64,000 nt of DNA from positions 11,213,971-11,277,970 of the forward strand of contig OX336338.1 of assembly GCA_946902875.1 (NCBI GenBank), in the 5' to 3' direction. This document shows positions 51,801 through 60,800 of this stretch, in pieces. Numbering within the stretch: position 1 is the stretch's first letter; every line of letters begins with the position of its first letter. This DNA comes from Nematopogon swammerdamellus (Eukaryota; Arthropoda; Insecta; Lepidoptera; Adelidae). Below the pieces are notes generated by a model. The model saw nothing but the letters and a program-made list of their open reading frames with translations. It was not told where the DNA came from and ran no database searches. The translations under genes and the position numbers were made by a program.

Positions 51801-54800
51801 CACAAGTCCACGTTGGTACGTCACATTCTGAAAGACACAGTCGCACACATTTTCAAACTTACGGAGTATACTTAGTGTTGTTTGATTATCGTTTCAAACC
51901 ATTATTTACTCATGGGGCTATAACTAACTAAATGTATAGCATTAGAGCATCTCGTTGAAATGAAAACACATGAGTGGTAAATTATTTAACTAGCTATGGG
52001 TACTAAGGTATCCAGAGGTGTGGAAGAAATTGAAAATGAACTAACGTTGGCATGCGTCCGTTTCATTCCAGTACTTGGCGTACGGTCGATAGAAGGTATT
52101 TTTGCATTTGTTGCAGTTGATGCCTTCGGTGTTGTGTTGGCAGTTCTTGCAGACCCCGCCGCCCTCGTAGTTGCCGTAGATGTCGAGGGACATCCTCCTC
52201 TTGTCCACGTCAGCGTCGTACTCGCATTCCGTCGTGTGGTTGTGGCAGTTGCATGCTGTCAGAACCATTTTCAAATTCACAATGAGACGGTCTGTTTCAC
52301 TTTTCAAGGGGATAGTGAACAAACACAACCAAAAAATATTAGTAGTAGAGCCATATAAGGCCAGTTTAGATGAGAGTGATTATGAAAACATGCTTTCTTG
52401 ATGACTGTGGCAAATATTTATTTATAATTACCAACAATATTGCAATGTTTTAGACATTAATAATGAACTTGTTTACTTTTTATTTACTTTTTAATTAAGT
52501 ATTTACTTACGCATCAAGAACAACTAAATGAATTAGGTATAAACTTTATATAGAGATAAATTGACTAAATAGAAGAGTCTATGTTGAATGACCATAAACT
52601 ACAGACTTTCCCAAACAAAGTGTGTGTGCGAAAAAAATCAACTAGGTAAATTAATGTAAAGTTATTTATAGGTATACAGACACAGTTGCTATCACATTCG
52701 CTAAATGCTCACCTCAGTAAACTTCTGCTACACTTATTTTAAGCTATGTATGCACTGAAAAATAACTATTTAAAAAATGGGTTGTTGTTCAAAGATGTTT
52801 CGGATGAGAACCCCTACTTTTTTTTAAATTTTTTTTTATTGATTCTGACACGGTTGGCTTCATCACCGGCATAATAACATCCGTGATGTCAGCCCTTAAC
52901 ACCGGATGAACTTGGTGCCACGTCAGTGATTCCCTTCGGTCGTGCCGGCTACACTGAACTGGACGGAAAACACAAACTATTTACATAGCCGTTTCGACCG
53001 ACCTTTCATTCAGTGCGGTGGTACCAACCCGGGCGGGTTGCCTACTCTAGATGCGTTCTGAATTGAACCCGTCTCATAAATTGGTTATTTATATTTACTC
53101 CACAAAGGTGCTTACGTTCGCAAGCAAACTGGTTCCAGTTCTGCGAGATCCTCCACTTCTTCTGTTCGAAGCCGGGGCAGCAGGCGGCGCACTGCGGCCC
53201 GCACGTGTGGTGCTGGCAGCGGCACTTGAGCAGGTTGTCCCCCGCGGGGTCGCAGCCGTCAGCGTGCCCGTTGCACATGCACCGGCCGCCGATACTGATG
53301 TCCTTGATCGAGTAGAAGTACTGCGGGCAACATGCTTCGCTCCTTCACATCATGAACTCTTCAAACAGCTCATGGAGTGCCGACACCACACTAGTATATT
53401 ATATGTAATGTACATAATATGTACCTACACCACATATGTACATGCAGTATGGTTAGTCAAGTTTTTGTTTTGTCCCGTTCAGCAATCCTCAGATCATATA
53501 CAGGGTGTTTCAGGATAGGCTTGAGAAACTTCAGGAACAGAAAGTAGATACACATTATTAGAAGAAAAAAATCCTTATCAATCAAATAGAAATTCCGTAG
53601 CTGTACCCTTTTTCCCACAGTCCCCTTTTTCTTTTGATGTCATTAAAATTTAAGTGTTTGCAATTTAACTACATGAACTTACATTCTACTAGTTAAGCAT
53701 GTAAGTTAGTCATTTTATGTTTATTTAATATAGGTGAACGTTCACCGTCGTCCCCCATAGCTCGATGAAACGATTTTCACCAAAAAGTACTACAAGATGA
53801 TCGACTTTGGGACCTTTGGAACCCTGAAGTTACGAAACCCTATCCTGAAACACTCTGTAGAAAGCATATTATTACCAATATATAAACACAAAAAAACACA
53901 ACCGTAGCATAATAGAGTTGCTTGTCGAAGTAGCGTGTGCTTCAGGCCTGGCTAAGGGTTAACACGGTATTGTTTAGTAAGGAAAGTCGTCACCACTTTC
54001 TTTCTCTTCCGAGTTTGACAAGCGTATTTCTTGAACACCTGTTGCTCCATGGTTCAGATTGCATTTTAAACTGTACGGCCGTTCCATCACCTTATTAGGT
54101 AGTAGCGTTAGCTCGCACGGATTGGTACCACCGTACTGAATGAAATGTCAGTTGAATATGATAAATAATATGTGTATTCCGTCCAGTTCAGTGTAGCCGA
54201 CATGACCAAAGGGAAGCATTGATATGGTACCTAGTTCACTAATGTTTGATGGGCTGGCATCGCGGGATTCACGCGGGTGACTATATACGGTATACGTGAC
54301 TATGCACACGTAACTGTGTTAGGTTAAAAAAGAAAAAACAAAACTGACGCGTCTGGTGACGGTGGGGTCCTGGCGAGCGACAGACATGAGGTGTCCCAGC
54401 AGGTTCTTCGTCTGCAGCAGGCGCAGTCGCACGTTGGTGGCGCGCGTCCACTCTTGCAGGATCGAAGAGTTGAAGTACGACTTAGCCGAAGGGCGGTAAT
54501 TTAGTAGTGATATGGGGATCTGAAATTTCGCAACATTAATACGAATTTTAATACGTTAGTTAACAAAATGTGTATGTTAACAACATCTGTATTCGCTTTA
54601 ATTTTTAACATCAGAAATCTCGCCATCATGGATCATACATAACTAACATAATGGTACTATCTTACACATTAAAATTATTGTTTTAGTTTTTTGGCGGAAT
54701 AATGAAATAAAAATTACAATCATATCTGATACCGAAAACTAATATTTATTAACTGGTTGACTGGAAGAAATCTCTGCAAGGGATAAGTCTACCTTTGCAC

Positions 54801-57800
54801 GTCATGTTAATATTATATTTTGCTTGTTTCTATAAACTGTTTTTTTAATATTAAAAAAAAAAATTAAAAAAATGTGGAACCACCAACACGCATAATAAAA
54901 TAATTCGTGTAATAGGTAGGTATGTTATTTGTACCTACCTCGCCTCCTTCCAAAGGCACGATTTGAGAATATTCGGTGCTGCAAATTACGGAGTCGTCCT
55001 TCGTTATAGGCTGAAGACTTTCCTTTCCAAAGTGAATCTCGCAGTCCCTGCAAGGAAAAAGAATTTGGTTAAAATACGAGTATATATAAGCCTGTCCTCC
55101 GTCGGCATCCGGTGAGTACCGGACCCGGACTCGCTCGGCGTAAGTACCTCCTGAAGCAGCATCTGTCTGCTTTAGTTGCATTGTGCAGCGAGCTAACGCC
55201 GCGCCGTCATGGGAACTTTTCCTTTGCCAGCCGAGCTATTGACTAATAACTTTTCCTTTGCAGATTCCAGATTTCCAGCCGAGTTATTTATATGCAATTA
55301 TGACATGGGCGGTGGGTCCACTCGGGTCGCGGAAGCCTCCCGATCTTTGTTTAGGGGTTATACGGGTGGCTTGAGAAACTTCAGGAATATAAAGTACTAA
55401 AATGACCGAATCTGGGAAAAAATTTCAGAGCTTTTCGTTTTCAAATATGGACCCCTTTCGAACCCTGAAGTTACGAAACCTTATCCTGAAACACCCTTAT
55501 CCTGACTGTGTGCGTGAGCGCACGTGGGTGCAACACTTTGGATTGGCAAAAAATCGCTGGTGCGAACGTTCGTGTATGTGAATGGTGATTATGTGCGATC
55601 GGAACTGGCGACAGCGATTCCGAGTTTAGTGGGCGATCATGGCACATCTTCTCTCCGTCCAAAATCTTTGAGAATATAATGTAACTCGATTTCGCTAGGT
55701 TTACAGGAGAGCATACACCAAAATTAAAAAAAATCCAGATACTTTTAATATTAAAATTTTTTTATTTGAATAAATTAGCTGTTCGAAATAAAATCGGGGT
55801 TTTTATGGTAATGTTTTTCTATATTTTGAGCTTTTATATGTTTATTTCATTTTCGTTTAAAGTACTAAAGTACCAAATTAAAGAAATGGCTCGATATTTT
55901 TATAAGAAACGTTTAATCATTAATTACCATTGTATTTGTATATAAATAATTTAAGTAATTGTAATTGAAAGTGTGTGTAATATGGTAATTGTAAGTGTAC
56001 TTACCATGTTATTATTTAAATAAAAAAAGCTACCACTACTAAAGCTAGACTAGAATATTATACTGTAGACGAAAAACACAGTAAATCCTTTCAACATTAC
56101 TTTCCTACACTAAAAGTTGATTCTTTGAAATGTGTTAGGTACCTATTACTTCTCATATGAACCACAACTCAGTTACAATGGAAACTTGCTTTGGACCGAA
56201 TGTGAATAATTTTTTTTTTCATATTTACTTATAATAAAAACAAAATACGGTAACTTTACAACTTCTTTCTAATCAGGTGTAGAAATAAATTATATTTAGT
56301 TACAATAGATATTTCATTACGTAATAAATAACCTTCATCTTACTATATTATAAACAAGGTTTATGCACGTTTCGTTGATAGATAAGCTATGGTTTTTTTA
56401 TCAAAATTCAAAGTCTTTAGAACTATCACTGAAAGTTATAACCATGTAGGTAAGTATGATTTCAAGTTTCCTACGATTCCTTTAAATTTAGAAAGCTAGT
56501 CAAATAGCTAGATACAGATTACTTACTGAGGTGAATCGGAAAAGTATTGCCAAGGTGTGAAAGTCTTTCCGTAGTCGCTGGATTTCTCGAGAGCCCACAG
56601 TCCGGGCCGAGGTGAGTTGCCCATGCGCATAAACACGTAGGCCACGTGGAACTCCTGTAGGCCAAAACGTAACTTCAATACACATGCTTCCTCCCAGAGG
56701 TGAGTGCCCTACGCTAACTTTTCACAACCACATCCTAGCTAACGTTTTTCTTTAAAGTAAGTAGAATGTAATGTAAGTAACGATAAAATGTAAGTAACCT
56801 ACCAGTAAAATTAATAAATTTCGATTCCGTATGTACCAATGTAGAAACGGAATAAGGAATAGGAAAAAAGTGCTATTTCTGGAGTAAAGATTAGGTCGAT
56901 TGAGGAACATACTTTTATAATTAGGCTATACAGAAATGTGAGTCCCCAAAATAAATTTACTCATATAATTAAATTAATGTTGCTACGTAGTCACAATTTA
57001 CATTTGGCCGGTAGCAGTATTGCCGATCGCTGAGGCGTAAGTATAGGTAGGTATAGTCTCAAATTCACAAAATATTTTAGGTAGGTAGGTTCGTACAGCA
57101 TTTCGATTATACTGGTTGATTTAGTTACCATGCCGAATATTTCAGGTGGTTAATCTGTATCGAAACTAAGTCAATTCAAAAAACAACGGTGTCGAAATTG
57201 GAAGAAGACATAATTTTAGTTTCCATAAATACCTAACCATAAAATGTGTTTAGAACAATTTTTTTATTACTTTGCAACCGTTATTTTTTTATGTAGGTAC
57301 TTATGTACATACGTATCCGGCGTGGTAAAAAAATAATGCAGTTTTATTTATTGAATATCTGTAAATATTGTTTTTATTTCCCTAACGACCGAGTCATTCT
57401 TCATTCTTAATTAAATTTATAAGAGTATCATTAAAAAATATATAATTGCCATGAGTACCTGCGCAACGCAAGCAGATGTTACAATATTTTATTTATAACT
57501 TTATTATTATGAGTAGGCATCTACCTATTACTGCTACGCGTTACAAATACGCGTGCAGCATAATGAAATGAATGATGTTCCTACTCCCACGTACATCCTA
57601 ATCATAAACAAGCAGCCCTGATAAACCATCGCATCCGTTCATAACTTATTTATATAATATCATTCATACACTACGCAAGCAACTCCACGAATACGAATAC
57701 TTTTCTCAAAAAAATCATGTTTAGGGTTCCGTACCAAATGGTACAACTGAACCACTGACGTCCAGTTTGAACCCCCGACGCAAAAAGAGGGGTCTTCTTA

Positions 57801-60800
57801 TAAGTTTAACGTGTGTGTGTATGTGTGTATGGGTGTGTCTCATGTGGCATCGTAGCTCCCAAACGGATGGACCGACTTGGATGCGATTTTTTTTAATAGA
57901 AAGCTGGTTTAATCGGGATGGGTCTTAGCTATGTTTGTAATAAAGTAATAAAAAAAATTATACCTAATCTTAAAAAGTGGACCGATTTGCATGCGGTTTT
58001 TTGTAAAATATAAGTTAAATTACAAATTAAAAACCCTGACCCGTAAAAAGAAAAAATTAATTTCCGTTTATTTACTTAAAGGAGTCGGGGGACCGCTAAG
58101 TAAATAAAATATAAAAACTCTGAGCTGCGCGGGTATTTACTCAGCAGTCCCCCGACTCCTTTAAGTAAGTAAACGGAAATGATTTTTGACTTTTTAAGGG
58201 TCGGGGTTTTTTTAATTTGTAATTTAACTTTTCCTCCAAGCTTTAAAAAAAGCACATGCAAATCAGTCCCCTTTTTACCCGACTGGGCGACGCAAAGGTT
58301 GCGTCGTACCATAATGTCTTAAAAACACATTATTACCCTAAATGTGTTTTTAAGACATTATGGTACGAACATTTTCTTCAGAAACATATTATTAAGAAAT
58401 AATAACGGATTTTTATTAACGGATAGCCCTCATGCTATTCAACGTGGAAATGCAGCGAGTGTTTTAGGTACCTACCCTTCGCGGTCATTTCGGAGATAGT
58501 TTAAACGAGATTTTTTATATATTATAGTTTTTAGTTAATTGTCTATTTAGTACCTATTTTTGCTGTAGAATAAATAAAATCACCTACGTTTTTCGAATAA
58601 ATGTTTAGAAATAATTTATTGATTGATACGGAACCCTAGGCGCGCGAGTCTAACTCGCATTTACCGACTTTTAACTTAAATATTAGCTGCAAAGTATACG
58701 TGTCTGCTAGGCTAAAAGTCCTTTAGGATATCTACATTTTCTTACTAAAAAATACTCAAAAATTGGTACCTACCTTTTTTATGCCTATGTAGGAAATAAT
58801 TAATAATTTATCTTACATTTAGCTCTTACTTGTAGTGCATACCTATACCTATACGACAATGTAGCTGGATCAGCTTAGCTATTCGATACTCTGATGTGTG
58901 TGTGTATTCGTCATTCTATTTTCTAACCGAGAAATTTATACCTACTTGCTCCTTCTTGGAAGCAGGAGGATACATACATACATACATACACACGCGCAAA
59001 CATACATACATACGTGCAAACATACATTATGTAGATGTAAGGTTCAAAGACCCTTTGCCTCACTAGCACTACTGTCGCAAGCAAGTTTATATTTGGAAAA
59101 GGTTGGTCGTGCATGCGTCCGTTCCTGAAATGCATTCATTGATCGTGCGCCCAATGTAAGGTTAAAATTCAGTTATGCCATAACTTCTCTAAATATTATT
59201 AATATTTTCTAATGCAATGAATTCGCTTGTCGTAAATAATATTTACATATTATGTATAAAAAATATGAAAAACATTATTACTACATAACTATTAGAGATT
59301 AGTAACAGATATACTTACTAGAAAAGCTATATTTCTTTAGGTAATAAGTGTTTGAATTTTTTTGTTTACAGCCTAATTAAAAACTGTTTTAGAACCTTGA
59401 CCCAGAATTTAAAGGCTAGAACGAGGGCTAGAATCACATCATCTTTGATAGATACGTAAATATTTTTTGTGCCAATAAATAATTTGTAGCTAAATAAAAA
59501 CAAATAGGAATTTATTTCTCAAATCTGTAACCAATACGGAGGGATCACATAAACCGCCTAAACTAAAAGCAAATTGTATCCTCCGTGTACCTGCGGACCT
59601 GCCCGCCCCACCCGGATACCGGTATCGATATACTGAAACATGCCAACTTTAATTTAACATGAATATTTTCATGATCGTACATAATGTTGTAAAGAAACGC
59701 GGAAGTGAGTCCTCAAAATATTGTGAAGCGATTACAGCCCTCCTGTCTTGTAGCTATAGCCACACAAGTCTATAGCTCCACCCACTGACATCGCCCAGCG
59801 TCGTCGTCGCTGCTACACGAGAATGTCAAATGCAACATTTGTTACCGCGCCGACATTTCATTTTAGTAGGGCGGGCGGGTAGGCACCACCGCGGCTCCGG
59901 CTCAGCTCGGCTCGAACCGGAACCGGACGGAGTGCGTATAGTCGGTACAGATTAAATAAATTACTGGATTTTCAATTGTGTTCCGGCTCGAAGAACCGGC
60001 CCGAACATGAGCCGGTACCGTCATGTACCAGCCCATGAGTTTACGCTATAGCTTAGCAAGCATTTCGAAGAAAAAATAAGTAGGTACCTATTTAAATTTA
60101 AAATAAGACACTGCACAATGTATGTACGCCAGCATTCTTAGAATGTGTAGGTAGGTTTATATATCTATGCCAGCATTACATAACTACCTAAGTATCAATA
60201 TCAAGACATATAACAGCCCAGCATGTTGGTTGAAGTTAGTTTAAACAGTCGTGAGTAAAGCTGTTTTGTTTTAAAAATAATGTCTAACAACCACGGTAAT
60301 TTAAAAACCCATATAATACATCTGTAGGGTAAAATATGTTTTTTATTTGACAAAGAAAAATTAAATTAAACAGAAATGTAACAACTTAAATTAAAGGTAC
60401 TTTTTCTAAACCTGGCATGGTTGGCCCCATCACTTACTTACTACGCCCGTGATGTCAGCTCATCATATCCTGTCGGAGCTGTGCCATGTCCGTGTATCCC
60501 ACAGAGCATCAAATGCATTTGATGCTCTGTGGTGTATCCCTTTGGGACTTATTCCTCCCTTCCCCCTTGAACCGCTGCTGCCCCCTCGAGGCGATTGGTC
60601 GCGCAGCCGGGCCGGCTACGCTGAATGCGGGAAACCTACTTACAGTTACGTGGGTATGAAGTTGGAAGAAGAATAATTTGAGCAATGAAAAGCAGGTATA
60701 ATTAATGAATGAGTGAAGGATGAGAGTAGAGAAGGATGAATGATGGGAGGAAGAGAGAGAGAGGTGGGGAGTGAGCTCACCTGCCCGAGATCGATGGTTA

